NCBI RefSeq assembly: GCF_030116705.1
Contig: NZ_JAOTIK010000001.1
Span: 7,220,501-7,284,500, forward strand
Direction of reading: 5' to 3'
Source: Streptomyces sp. ML-6
GTDB lineage: Bacteria > Actinomycetota > Actinomycetes > Streptomycetales > Streptomycetaceae
DNA: 64,000 nt
In this document: positions 10,136 to 17,302 of the stretch, piece after piece
Layout: every line of letters starts with the position of its first letter
Position numbering within the stretch: position 1 is the stretch's first letter
The notes under the pieces: model-generated
Told to the model about the DNA's origin: nothing
Database searches by the model: none
What the model saw: only the letters and a program-made list of their open reading frames with translations
Made by a program: the position numbers and the translations under genes

Positions 10136-10271
10136 CAAGGTCACAAACGCCCCTCCGGCCGCGTGCGTGGTGACGCCCGGCGGGCCGACAAATCCCCAAC
10201 AGGACAGTCGAGACGTCAGTCAGTCGGAGGGTCAGACCCACCCGCAGCGTCACCGCGTCACATCCTCACTG

Positions 10272-10865
10272 TCAGTCGAGCTCGGCGTAGCCGGCCTGCT
10301 TGTCCTTGCGCAGGCCGGGAACACGCCGCTCACCGCCGATCGGCACGACTTCGATCGCGTCGCTGGGCGCGTTCTCGGGGCTGAACCGCATCGAGTCCCC
10401 CGGAGCGACATCGAGGCGGTATCCCCAGGGGGCCCGGCCCGGTGTCTTGGACCGGTCGTACGCCAACGCGCGGGCCGCGGCGATCTGCTCGGACCTCGTC
10501 CGCCGAGAGTCGGTAAGAACAGCCTCTGCCGCTGTGGCGGCGTCCAGGTCAGTGAAGAACAACAGGTCCTCGTTGACGTCGGCCAGGTGGAAGTGCGAAC
10601 CGATCTGGATGTCGCGGTCCCCGACGTTGACCACATAGACGGTGGCCTTGCCGCTTCGAGGGTTGAGTACATGCTCCGAAGCCGGGTCCTTGACCCACAC
10701 TTCCCCCACCTTGTACTGGGAGAAGTCGCATACCTGGCTCGGGTCCAGGGCGGAGGGCGGCAGGACTCCGGGTTTCTGGCCGGAACCATTAGTCGGGCCG
10801 GGGCCAGGACACACGGCCGGCCCAGTCGTCGAAGGAGGCGCGACCAGCGGCTGGAAGTAGGGCAT
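10272..10865 (-). CDS. ureB: Urease beta subunit, enlarged
   Basis: 197 residues compared with about 100-110 for a standalone UreB. The core is clear: VYVVNVGDRDIQIGSHFHLADVN, FFTDLDAA, GYRLDVAPGDS and VPIGGERRVPGLR. Two additions are visible: a proline-rich N-terminal extension of about 55 residues (PLVAPPSTTGPAVCPGP) and an insertion of roughly 30 residues (AEAVLTDSRRTRSEQIAAA) before GYRLD. ATG 10865 was chosen because the frame upstream overlaps ureA and is unlike urease; it starts 10 bases after the ureA stop. The transcript toward ureC is interrupted by an IS110 element just downstream. Confidence 0.88.
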   Translation of the reverse strand: MPYFQPLVAPPSTTGPAVCPGPGPTNGSGQKPGVLPPSALDPSQVCDFSQYKVGEVWVKDPASEHVLNPRSGKATVYVVNVGDRDIQIGSHFHLADVNEDLLFFTDLDAATAAEAVLTDSRRTRSEQIAAARALAYDRSKTPGRAPWGYRLDVAPGDSMRFSPENAPSDAIEVVPIGGERRVPGLRKDKQAGYAELD

Positions 10866-10875
10866 GGGTTCGTCC

Positions 10876-11262
10876 TCAGCGGATCGGGGCGGGCTTCGGC
10901 GTGGCCTTCGGGGCACGGATCGGGTCATGGAGAGTGACGAGCTTGCGCCCGTCGGGGAAGGTCGCCTCGATCTGGAGGACGTCGAGCATCTCGGCCACCC
11001 CGTCCATGACATCGGCCGTCGTGAGGACGCTCTCGCCCTCGCCCTGGGTGTCGCCCTTCCGCGCGTCCAGAGGGACGCCGGCATCGCTCATCATCTGATC
11101 GACGGTGTAGGTGCCCGCCCGCGCCTCCTCAATGACCCAGCAACTGATGTAGGCCACCGCCTCGGGGTAGTTCAGCTTGATACCGCGCTCCTTGCGATAA
11201 CTGGCCAGCATCCCGGCCACACTCAGCAGCAGCTTCTCCTGCTCCGAGGGAATCAAGTGCAT
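10876..11262 (-). CDS. ureA: Urease gamma subunit with internal insertion
   Basis: First gene of the urease operon, 128 residues against about 100 in most families. It contains [41 protein letters not shown], and the C-terminal [21 protein letters not shown]. An extra segment of about 17 residues ([15 protein letters not shown]) sits before [11 protein letters not shown], and a Pro/Lys-rich tail follows the normal end. ATG 11262 is preceded by GAGGAG; longer upstream reading is low-complexity Arg/Gly and rejected. The insertions in UreA and UreB suggest co-evolution within a divergent urease lineage. Confidence 0.9.
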   Translation of the reverse strand: MHLIPSEQEKLLLSVAGMLASYRKERGIKLNYPEAVAYISCWVIEEARAGTYTVDQMMSDAGVPLDARKGDTQGEGESVLTTADVMDGVAEMLDVLQIEATFPDGRKLVTLHDPIRAPKATPKPAPIR

Positions 11263-11919
11263 CCGTACTCCTCTGTGATGATGGCGGCGCCCCTGACCCC
11301 GCTCGCGACCGGCGTATCGATCCCGCCCCGACGCGGACCCCCGGCACGACCCCGCCGGGCTCGGCAACGCGTTCTGCCGACGACACCCCCGCGATGAGGC
11401 GCCCTCGTGAGAGGTTTCCCGGTTCACCGAAGCACGCGCCGGACATCCGCTGCCCGAGAGCCGTCCGACGGGCACCTTGCGGTGGCGTCGTGGACAGCTG
11501 TGCGGAACGTTGCCACCTGAACGTGCGGCGCACCTCTGTGTGGGGACTGAAATGCCTACGGCCTTCCCGGTTCAGGGGCGAGTGCGTTCCGAGGCGGGAC
11601 CACCGGACTCACCGGCCGGGCCACGCCGCGTCACAACCGATCGTCCTCCGGAGGGCCGAAGAGCTGTCGAAGTTCACACCGCTCCCACTCAAATGGATGC
11701 CGGTGCGCGCGTATGAACGAAACCGCCGTCACCCGGTCGGCCGCCATGCCGGTGGCGGCCACGCGCTTCTCGTCGACGCCCTCGCGCGCGTGGGATGTCG
11801 TTGGCACGCCAGGGAGCCTCGTGCGGCCGGCCCGCGCCTTGCGGCGTGACTTCGGCACCCTCCAAGCGTTCTCGGCCCGGACCGGTCTGCGGTCCGGTCG
11901 AAGATGAGGAGGAGGCGGC
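11263..11919. other. 657-bp stretch without a convincing gene
   Basis: This region lies upstream of ureA and of the broken gene at 11920. Several open frames exist on both strands (for example 11713-11907 + and 11631-11921 -), but none has a recognisable family or a good start. It should hold the ureA promoter; no clear -35/-10 pair was found. Composition looks patchy, consistent with decayed DNA next to the insertion-sequence cluster. Confidence 0.5.
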
Positions 11920-12240
11920 ATGACCGGCTTGGATCAGCTCCGCGAGACGGCGGTACGCATCAGTTTCGACGGAGGAGGTATCGCGGTGATCGACGGACAA
12001 GCGTTCGCAGTCCTGCTGCCCGAGCCCCCGTCGGCCTGTGGAAGCTCGTCCCCGACGAGCGCACGGGCAAGGACCACTTCGTGATCGTCGACGAGAAGGA
12101 AGGCTTCGAGAAGGGCCTCAAACTCGCGGATCCGGAGGATGAGGACGCCCCGGTCGAGGCCGGAGTCATTCCTGTGGGAAGGAGCCTGCCGTCCTACTGC
12201 CCTCCGAACTGCGTCTGGGTCCTCGAAGAAGCCTTCGAAG
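11920..12240 (+). pseudogene. Frameshifted hypothetical gene
   Basis: An excellent RBS (AGGAGGAGG, 11907-11915 region) precedes ATG 11920, but the frame stops at 12084 after 54 codons. The sense reading continues in another frame: LLPEP joins to VGLWKLVPDERTGKDHF and on through VIVDEKEGFEKGLKLADPEDED to VWVLEEAFEAG if one base is added to the C5 run near 12030. A one-base loss in a homopolymer is the simplest cause; sequencing error is an alternative. The coding signal fades at about 12240, where it meets the truncated 3' end of the opposite-strand gene. No family was recognised. Confidence 0.55.
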
Positions 12241-12592
12241 CCGGCGGGGGTCGTCCCGGGCGGGAGCGGGTGACGTTGATCGAGGGCTCGTCGGTGGGCA
12301 GGCCGAGGTGCTCGTGCGGATCGCGGACGCGGAACACCTTCCCGGGGTGCTCGTTGAACGTGGTCACGATGCGCTGGTGGATGGTGGCGGTGGCGGTCTT
12401 CACGGGGGCCGGTGCATCGGGAGGGGTGGGGCCATCGATGGCCTTGCGGGTGGCGGCGGGCTCGGCCGGGCGGGCTTCGCTCTCGGCGAGGGTGGTGGTG
12501 AGCTGCTCGGTCTGCTCGCGCAGGTTGCCGGCTCGTGCGGCGGTCTCATCGTGTTCGGTCTGCAGCAGCCGCAGGAGTTCGCTGATGCCTAT
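12194..12592 (-). pseudogene. Truncated coiled-coil / winged-helix protein, start and end lost
   Basis: The minus-strand reading ISELLRLLQTEHDETAARAG continues with a Glu-rich coiled coil, a Pro/Ala linker, then HQRIVTTFNEHPGKVFRVRD and GLPTDEPSINVTRSR. This resembles a Streptomyces family (recalled from memory) with a coiled coil plus a C-terminal DNA-binding-like domain often found beside insertion sequences. No ATG/GTG is available before ISELL (the codons read GGG ATA GGC), exactly where the IS3 element begins, and the family pattern stops after NVTRSRPGR at about 12253. Both ends therefore appear broken. Confidence 0.55.
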
Positions 12593-12637
12593 CCCCTCGT
12601 AGCGTGGAGCCCGTGATTGCAGGGGAAGTTGGGATTC

Positions 12638-12988
12638 ATGGGGTCCAAGAAGAAGCCGCCGTACGACGCCGAGTTCCGTGAGGGCGCGGTGCGGATCGTG
12701 GTCGAGACCGGGAGGCCGGCCGGGGACGTGGCCGAGGAGCTCGGCATCAACCCGGGCACGCTGCACAGCTGGGTGTCGCGGTGGCGCCGTAACGGGACGA
12801 CATCCTCGGACCGGCCCGTACGACCGGCAGCCGCCAGTGGTAGTGGAGGCGGTGGTCGGGTGCGGGAGGCCGAGCGGGCCGAGCTGGAGCGGCTGCGCCG
12901 GGAGATCGGGGAGAAGAACAAGCGGATCCGGGAACTGGAGATGGAGCGTGATGTCTTCGAGCGATGCATGGCCCTCTGGGTGAAGTGA
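12638..12988 (+). CDS. IS3-family transposase OrfA
   Basis: 116 residues. The N-terminal HTH_Tnp_1 domain reads YDAEFREGAVRIVVE, GDVAEELGINPGTLHSWVSRW; a C-terminal leucine-zipper-like stretch (ERAELERLRREIGEKNKRI) follows and would mediate oligomerisation with OrfB. It overlaps the orfB start (12964) by 25 bases, the usual place for a programmed -1 frameshift making the OrfAB transposase, although no clear A6G or similar slippery run is present. The ATG at 12638 gives the common MGSKKK-type start. Confidence 0.85.
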   Translation: MGSKKKPPYDAEFREGAVRIVVETGRPAGDVAEELGINPGTLHSWVSRWRRNGTTSSDRPVRPAAASGSGGGGRVREAERAELERLRREIGEKNKRIRELEMERDVFERCMALWVK

Positions 12989-13912
12989 CCGAGAACGCTC
13001 CGGAGGCGGTGGCCGCCTTCATCGGTAGCCAGAGGGCCGAGCATGGCGTCCCGCACCGGGTGTCCTGCCGGGTGGTCGGGGTGAGCGAGGCGTGGTTCCA
13101 CAAGTGGCGTCGGCGTCCCGACGAGCCGACGAAACGCGAGGTCAGGAGGGCGAGGCTGGAGGAGCGGATCATCCACTTCTTCACCGAGTCCGGCGGCACC
13201 TGCGGCTCGCCGAGGATCACCTTGGACCTGTGGGCGGAGAACTGGAAGGTGTCGGTGAACACCGTCGCCGAGATCATGGCCGAGCTCGGTCTGCAGGGCC
13301 GCAAGCCGCCCAGGCGGCGGACTGACCCGGCAGGGCAAGCGGAAGGCCGCCCCTGACCTGGTGAATCGCCGTTTCGACGCCGTCGCACCGGACGTGCTGC
13401 GGTACGGCGATGTGACCGAGATCGAGACCGGTGAGGGCAAGATCTGTCCGGCCACGGTCATCGGCGCGTTCTCGCGCCGCTGCCTCGGCTACGCCATGGG
13501 CGAGCACCATGACGCGGCCCTGGTCGGCGCGTCGTTGAAGAGGGCGGCCACGACGCGTGGCGGCCGAAGGGACGGGACGATCTTCCACAGCGACAGGGGG
13601 AGTGAGTGCACGTCAGAGGCGTACAGCACCCTGTGTGACCACCTGGGCGTGGTGCAGTCCATGGGGCGGGTGGGGTCGGCGCTGGACAACGCCGCCGCGG
13701 AGTCGTTCAACTCGCTGGTCAAGGTCGAGTACATCCACCGGCACCGGTTCGCCACCCGCACCGAGGCCCGTCTGAGGATCGCCACCTGGATCACCGGGTT
13801 CTACAACCCGCGGCGCAGACACAGCGCGGCCGGCGGCCTGCCTCCGGAAGAGTTCGAACGGACCATCACCGAAGCACGCAAGAAGAGCGACCAGAGGTGC
13901 CAGGCCGCATAG
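12964..13912 (+). pseudogene. IS3-family transposase OrfB, frameshifted
   Basis: The first part (12964-13356) has the HTH_21-like segment HRVSCRVVGVSEAWFHKW and CGSPRITLDLW. It then shifts frame: with one base removed near 13321 the product continues as LTRQGKRKAAPDLVNRRF into the rve integrase domain (13361-13912). The DDE residues are still there: Asp in YGDVTEI, Asp in FHSDRGSE, Glu in NAAAESFNS. ICPATVIGAFSRR differs from the usual LYLATVIDLFSRR, another sign of decay. IS3 programmed shifting happens between orfA and orfB, not here, so this is read as inactivation. Confidence 0.8.
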
Positions 13913-13950
13913 AAGAGGTCTCTACGAAACCAGGGGATTGACACCCCCGT

Positions 13951-14010
13951 GTGGAGCATGCCTTCGTCCACATGAAGAGCTGGAAGGTTCTGCGCGACTG
14001 CCCCCTCGGC
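13951..14010 (+). pseudogene. IS5-type transposase C-terminal scrap
   Basis: The reading VEHAFVHMKSWKVLRDC matches the conserved C-terminal segment of IS5/DDE_Tnp_4 transposases (VEHAFxHMKxWKxLRDCR, recalled pattern). After about 18 residues the similarity ends and the frame runs into unrelated sequence. Nothing else of that transposase is present, so this is a footprint of an older element interrupted or deleted when the IS3 element arrived. Confidence 0.6.
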
Positions 14011-14307
14011 CGACTTCGCCCGTCGGCGCTCCCGGGAAGCGGCTCCTTCTATGACCCTTATGTTCCTGATCTGTCGTCAGGTAAGTCAGTATCAGTCCTC
14101 TCACATCCTGCGACGGTTGTCCGAACAGGTGCAAGGGGTGATGGCATCGCAACAGCCTGATTCGCACAGAAGCGCAGGCAGGAAGCCTCCTCGCCAGAGG
14201 GAAGCGATGTTCCTCACAGTCTTCGAGTCCAACGTGTGCCCGTGTAGAGTGAAGAACGCCCTTGACCTGCACAAAGCAGGCAGGGAGCCGTCATACAGGA
14301 GTCCAAA
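14011..14307. other. Lower-GC spacer upstream of panD
   Basis: About 300 bases with no credible gene. It is visibly less GC-rich than its surroundings and probably belongs to the mobile-element debris plus the panD promoter. A TTGACC box occurs at 14262-14267, but no well-spaced -10 was identified. Confidence 0.4.
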
Positions 14308-14733
14308 GTGCTGCGTACTCTGTTCAAGTCCAAGATCCACCGGGCCACCGTGACCCATGCCGACCTGCACTACGTCGGTTCGGTCACCATCGACGCCGAG
14401 CTGATGGAAGCGGCGGACCTGTTGCCGGGCGAGCTGGTGCACATCGTCGACATCGACAACGGTGCGCGCCTGGAGACGTACGTCATCGAGGGCGAACGCG
14501 GCTCCGGCGTCATCGGTGTCAACGGGGCCGCTGCACACCTCGTTCACCCCGGCGACCTGGTCATTCTGATCAGTTACGCCCAGGTCGACGACGCCGAGGC
14601 CCGCGGCCTGGTCCCGCGGGTCGTGCATGTCGATGCCGACAACCGGATCGTCGAGCTCGGCTCCGACGCGTCGGAGCCCGTGCCCGGCACCGGCACCGGG
14701 CGGAGCCCGCACGCGGTCCCCGCCGCACGCTGA
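14308..14733 (+). CDS. panD: Aspartate 1-decarboxylase
   Basis: Pyruvoyl-dependent enzyme making beta-alanine from L-aspartate for pantothenate and CoA synthesis. The proenzyme self-cleaves at Gly24-Ser25, visible here as HYVGSVTID; other family landmarks are the N-terminal [53 protein letters not shown] and ISYAQ. 141 residues, normal length, with a variable tail after HVDADNRIV. The start is GTG 14308, eight bases after a GGAG. It stands alone, just outside the insertion-sequence cluster, without panB or panC nearby. Confidence 0.95.
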   Translation: MLRTLFKSKIHRATVTHADLHYVGSVTIDAELMEAADLLPGELVHIVDIDNGARLETYVIEGERGSGVIGVNGAAAHLVHPGDLVILISYAQVDDAEARGLVPRVVHVDADNRIVELGSDASEPVPGTGTGRSPHAVPAAR

Positions 14734-14889
14734 CCCGGGCCAGCCCGTCGGGGATCCGTTCGGGAGCGTCCCTCGTGGCAGGGGTTCGGCAGGGCATCCG
14801 GAACCCGTACGTACGGCCCCACCGGGCGCGGGCGGCGGGTCCGGGAGACGGTGGAAGCAGATCCGTTCCGAACCGTTCGGAGGCTTCCG

Positions 14890-15078
14890 ATGACCCACCC
14901 GTATCCCGATCCGGTGCCTCCGGCACCCACCCCCGGGCCGATGCCCGGACCGCCGTCCCCGCTGCCGGAGCCACCGCCTCCGCCACCCGGCCCGGTGCCA
15001 CCGGGCCCGGCGCCGGATCCGATCCCGCCCACCCCGCAGCCCGAACCGCAGCCCGAACCTCAGCCGTCGCCCCAATAG
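14890..15078 (+). CDS. Proline-rich mini-protein (62 aa)
   Basis: A very short gene with a perfect GGAGG six bases before ATG 14890. After MTHPYPDPVPPAP nearly half the residues are proline, in PPPP, PxP and PEPQPEPQP repeats, with no hydrophobic segment or signal peptide. No function is recognised; such peptides could form a polyproline-II rod or bind SH3/EVH-like or wall partners. It converges on the encapsulin operon and shares its terminator. The RBS and position make it more than chance, but expression is unproven. Confidence 0.6.
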   Translation: MTHPYPDPVPPAPTPGPMPGPPSPLPEPPPPPPGPVPPGPAPDPIPPTPQPEPQPEPQPSPQ

Positions 15079-15084
15079 GACGGT

Positions 15085-15110
15085 CGGCCGGGCCCGTTCG
15101 GGCCCGGCCG
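15085..15110. terminator. Bidirectional terminator, 11-bp stem with GTTC loop
   Basis: CGGCCGGGCCC pairs perfectly with GGGCCCGGCCG around a four-base loop. It begins six bases after the mini-protein stop and ends two bases before the encapsulin stop, so it can end transcripts from both sides. Confidence 0.8.
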
Positions 15111-15111
15111 T

Positions 15112-15909
15112 TCAGGCGATGATCGGCACCACGGCCTCGGGCGTCAGCATCCGGAAGGTGAACGACTGGTGGAAGTAGAGCCTGACACTGGTCGCGTCGT
15201 GGTCCTGGTAGCCGATGGAGAGGTCCTGGCCGAGGCACAGTTCGAAGTCGCCGCCACGGGTGGACAGCAGCACCCCGCCCGTGACGGCGGGGGCCCACAG
15301 GATCTGGTCGTCGAGCAGCCGGGCCAGATGGGTGGCCACCGGGTACCCGTGGTCGGAGGTCTCGGTGGCCTCGGTGAAGGCGTCGGCGCCGAGCAGCAGC
15401 CGGTACGGGCCGTCGACCCCGGCCAGCCGCAGCCGGGTGAGTGCCTGGCTGACGGTGGCCGGGTAGTCGCGGGCGTCGGCGGGCAGTGAGAGCGGGGTGT
15501 GCGAGGAGCCGTCCCGCAGTCCGGTGATCCCGGCCGAGGCGTAGCCGTCGATGATCGACATGTCCTCGGCGAACGCGCAGGTGCGGGCGGCGTCCTTGAC
15601 GGGCTGCCAGTCGCTGTCGTCCGAGCCGCGCTCGACGTCGTCCACGGCCGCCCGGGTCACCGTGAACGGCACCCGCCATTCGATGACCGGCATCGAGGTG
15701 CGGGCCCGGGCGATCACGTCCGGTGCGGGCGGATCGATCTCGCGCAGATGACCGTCGCCGATGGCGGCCAGCCCGGAGCCTTCCGGCCCGGTCACGTCGA
15801 CGACGCGGCGGCCCGCCAGATGACGGCTGAAGGTGCGCCGGGCCTCCTCCTCGATCTGTGCCCAGGCGGCTTCAGTGACGGGGGCGAGTTCACGATGCAG
15901 GTTGTTCAT
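15112..15909 (-). CDS. Family 1 encapsulin shell protein
   Basis: 265 residues of the linocin-M18/HK97-fold encapsulin family, which self-assembles into a protein nanocompartment. Recognisable stretches are NNLHRELAPVTEAAWAQI, RTFSRHLAGRRVVDVTGP, WQPVKDAARTCAFAEDMSII, LSTRGGDFELCLGQDLSIGY and the C-terminal LYFHQSFTFRML. ATG 15909 overlaps the DyP stop by one base; a GTG at 15912 is the alternative start. The cargo gene is directly upstream in the same operon and carries the targeting tag, so this shell should package a haem peroxidase. Confidence 0.95.
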   Translation of the reverse strand: MNNLHRELAPVTEAAWAQIEEEARRTFSRHLAGRRVVDVTGPEGSGLAAIGDGHLREIDPPAPDVIARARTSMPVIEWRVPFTVTRAAVDDVERGSDDSDWQPVKDAARTCAFAEDMSIIDGYASAGITGLRDGSSHTPLSLPADARDYPATVSQALTRLRLAGVDGPYRLLLGADAFTEATETSDHGYPVATHLARLLDDQILWAPAVTGGVLLSTRGGDFELCLGQDLSIGYQDHDATSVRLYFHQSFTFRMLTPEAVVPIIA

Positions 15910-16994
15910 CACCGGTCGCTTTCTTGCAGGCTGCCGATGCGCAGCGAACCGTCGGAGGGGCGGGCCGGGCCGGGAGCCTTCGCCGCCACCGGGACGGGCA
16001 CCGGCTCCGGCAGGGCCTCGGTCCCGGCCGGCGGGGGCGGCGGGGGCGGGGCGTCGAGGAAGTCGGCGCGGGGGGCGTGGAAGAGGGTGCCGGTGACCGC
16101 GGTCGAGAAGTCCAGGATGCGGTCGTGGGTGCCGGGCGGATCACCGAGGAACATGTTGCGGAGCATCTGCTCGGTCACGCCGGGATCGGCGGCGTACCCG
16201 ATGAAGTACGTGCCGAAGACGCCCTCCTCGAAACTGCCGAACGGCATGTTGGCCCGCAGGATGTCGTGTTCCGTGCCGTCCGGGTCGGTGATCGTGGTGA
16301 GGGCGATGTGCGAGTCGGCGGGCTTGAGGTCGTCGGGGAACTCGATGTCGTCGGCCTTCGTGCGGCCGATGACCCGCTCCTGGGCCTCGGTGCTCAGCGA
16401 GTTCCAGGCTCTGAGGTCGTGGAGGTACTTCTGCACGACGACGTAGCTGCCGCCGGTGAACGCGGGGTCCTCGGGGCCGACCAGCGCCGCCGACCGGGCG
16501 TCCGCGCCCACCGGGTTCTCCGTCCCGTCGACGAATCCGAGCAGGTCCCGCTGGTCGAAGTAGCGGAACCCCTGGGTCTCGTCGACCACCTTCACCGCCC
16601 CGCCGAGCCGGTCGAACAGCTGGGCCGCCCACTGGTAGCACACGTCCATCCGCTCGCCCCGGATGTGGAACAGCAGGTCCCCCGGGGTGGCGGGCGCGTG
16701 GTGCCGGGGGCCGCGCAGTTCCCGGAACGGATGCAGCAGGGCCGGCCGGGGCCCGGAGAACAGCCGGTCCCAGGCGTCGGAGCCGAAGCCGGTCACGCAG
16801 GCCAGGCCGGTGTCGGGGAACCGGAATCCGATGGAGCGGCCGAAGGCCGCCAGGTCGGGCAGCACCTCGCGCACCGCGCTCTCCCCGCCGGGCTCGATCG
16901 TGGCGACCAGGATCAGGGCGGCACGGGACAGCGGCGAGACGACGGGCTGGGCCGCGGGCGGCTCCGAGGCGGGTTCCGGGGTGGCGTCGGACAT
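15909..16994 (-). CDS. DyP-type peroxidase, encapsulin cargo
   Basis: 361-residue haem peroxidase. The catalytic GXXDG motif is GFVDGTENP with Asp156; likely proximal haem ligand His229 (ADSHIAL) and distal Arg247 (ILRANMPFG) are present. After the peroxidase fold comes a Pro/Ala linker with a run of proline (DAPPPPPPPAG), then the terminal tag DGSLRIGSLQESDR, which matches the family 1 encapsulin targeting peptide (SLxIGSL core). It should therefore be loaded inside the shell encoded next door. N-terminal 20 residues are disordered-looking. It differs from the untagged DyP at the left edge. Confidence 0.96.
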   Translation of the reverse strand: MSDATPEPASEPPAAQPVVSPLSRAALILVATIEPGGESAVREVLPDLAAFGRSIGFRFPDTGLACVTGFGSDAWDRLFSGPRPALLHPFRELRGPRHHAPATPGDLLFHIRGERMDVCYQWAAQLFDRLGGAVKVVDETQGFRYFDQRDLLGFVDGTENPVGADARSAALVGPEDPAFTGGSYVVVQKYLHDLRAWNSLSTEAQERVIGRTKADDIEFPDDLKPADSHIALTTITDPDGTEHDILRANMPFGSFEEGVFGTYFIGYAADPGVTEQMLRNMFLGDPPGTHDRILDFSTAVTGTLFHAPRADFLDAPPPPPPPAGTEALPEPVPVPVAAKAPGPARPSDGSLRIGSLQESDR

Positions 16995-17302
16995 GCGGGG
17001 GCTCCCTGGGACGGGCGACGGCGGGCCGGGGCTACGGACCGGGGCGGCGGCGGGGCGGTGGGCCGGAGCCGGGGAAGGGGCTCGCTGCTACTTACGCACG
17101 GGCGGGCCGCCGCCGCACCCCGGGACATCCGGCCGGGCGACCCCGGCGGCGAGTGGACGAACGGGCCGCTCCGGGGAGAGTTCCCGCGCCGGTCCGCGCC
17201 GGTCGCCCGGCCACCTTGTCCCCCGCCGGCCGTCCCGCCCGGGCCCGTACTGCGTCGACCGTCCCGCCCGGGCCCGGTTCCCCACCGGCCGTCCCGCCCC
17301 GG
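16995..17302. repeat. Gene-free spacer with direct repeats
   Basis: An extremely GC-rich 308-bp spacer upstream of the DyP-encapsulin operon and after gnd. Two identical copies of CCGTCCCGCCCGGGCCCG lie at 17230-17247 and 17259-17276 (29-bp period), with a degraded third copy near 17289. The DyP promoter must be here, but no box stands out. Confidence 0.55.

Larger units (their letters stand above)
12600..13915 (+). mobile_element. IS3-family insertion sequence, degenerate (ends approximate)
   Basis: The element contains overlapping orfA and orfB in the IS3 arrangement. Its left end abuts the beheaded coiled-coil gene and its right end abuts an IS5-type transposase fragment. I could not align convincing terminal inverted repeats, so limits are set by the flanking broken genes. 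orfB carries an internal frameshift, so the element is probably not autonomous. Confidence 0.75.

Noticed and set aside
8892..10937. Plus-strand open frame spanning the IS110 element and ureB
   Set aside because: Opposite strand of the transposase and UreB, both of which have clear motifs.
11713..11907. Small plus-strand ORF just before the frameshifted gene
   Set aside because: No RBS, no family, and an equally long frame on the opposite strand.
13321..13361. Programmed frameshift within IS3 orfB
   Set aside because: IS3 elements shift between orfA and orfB; no slippery sequence is present at this site, so loss of function is simpler.
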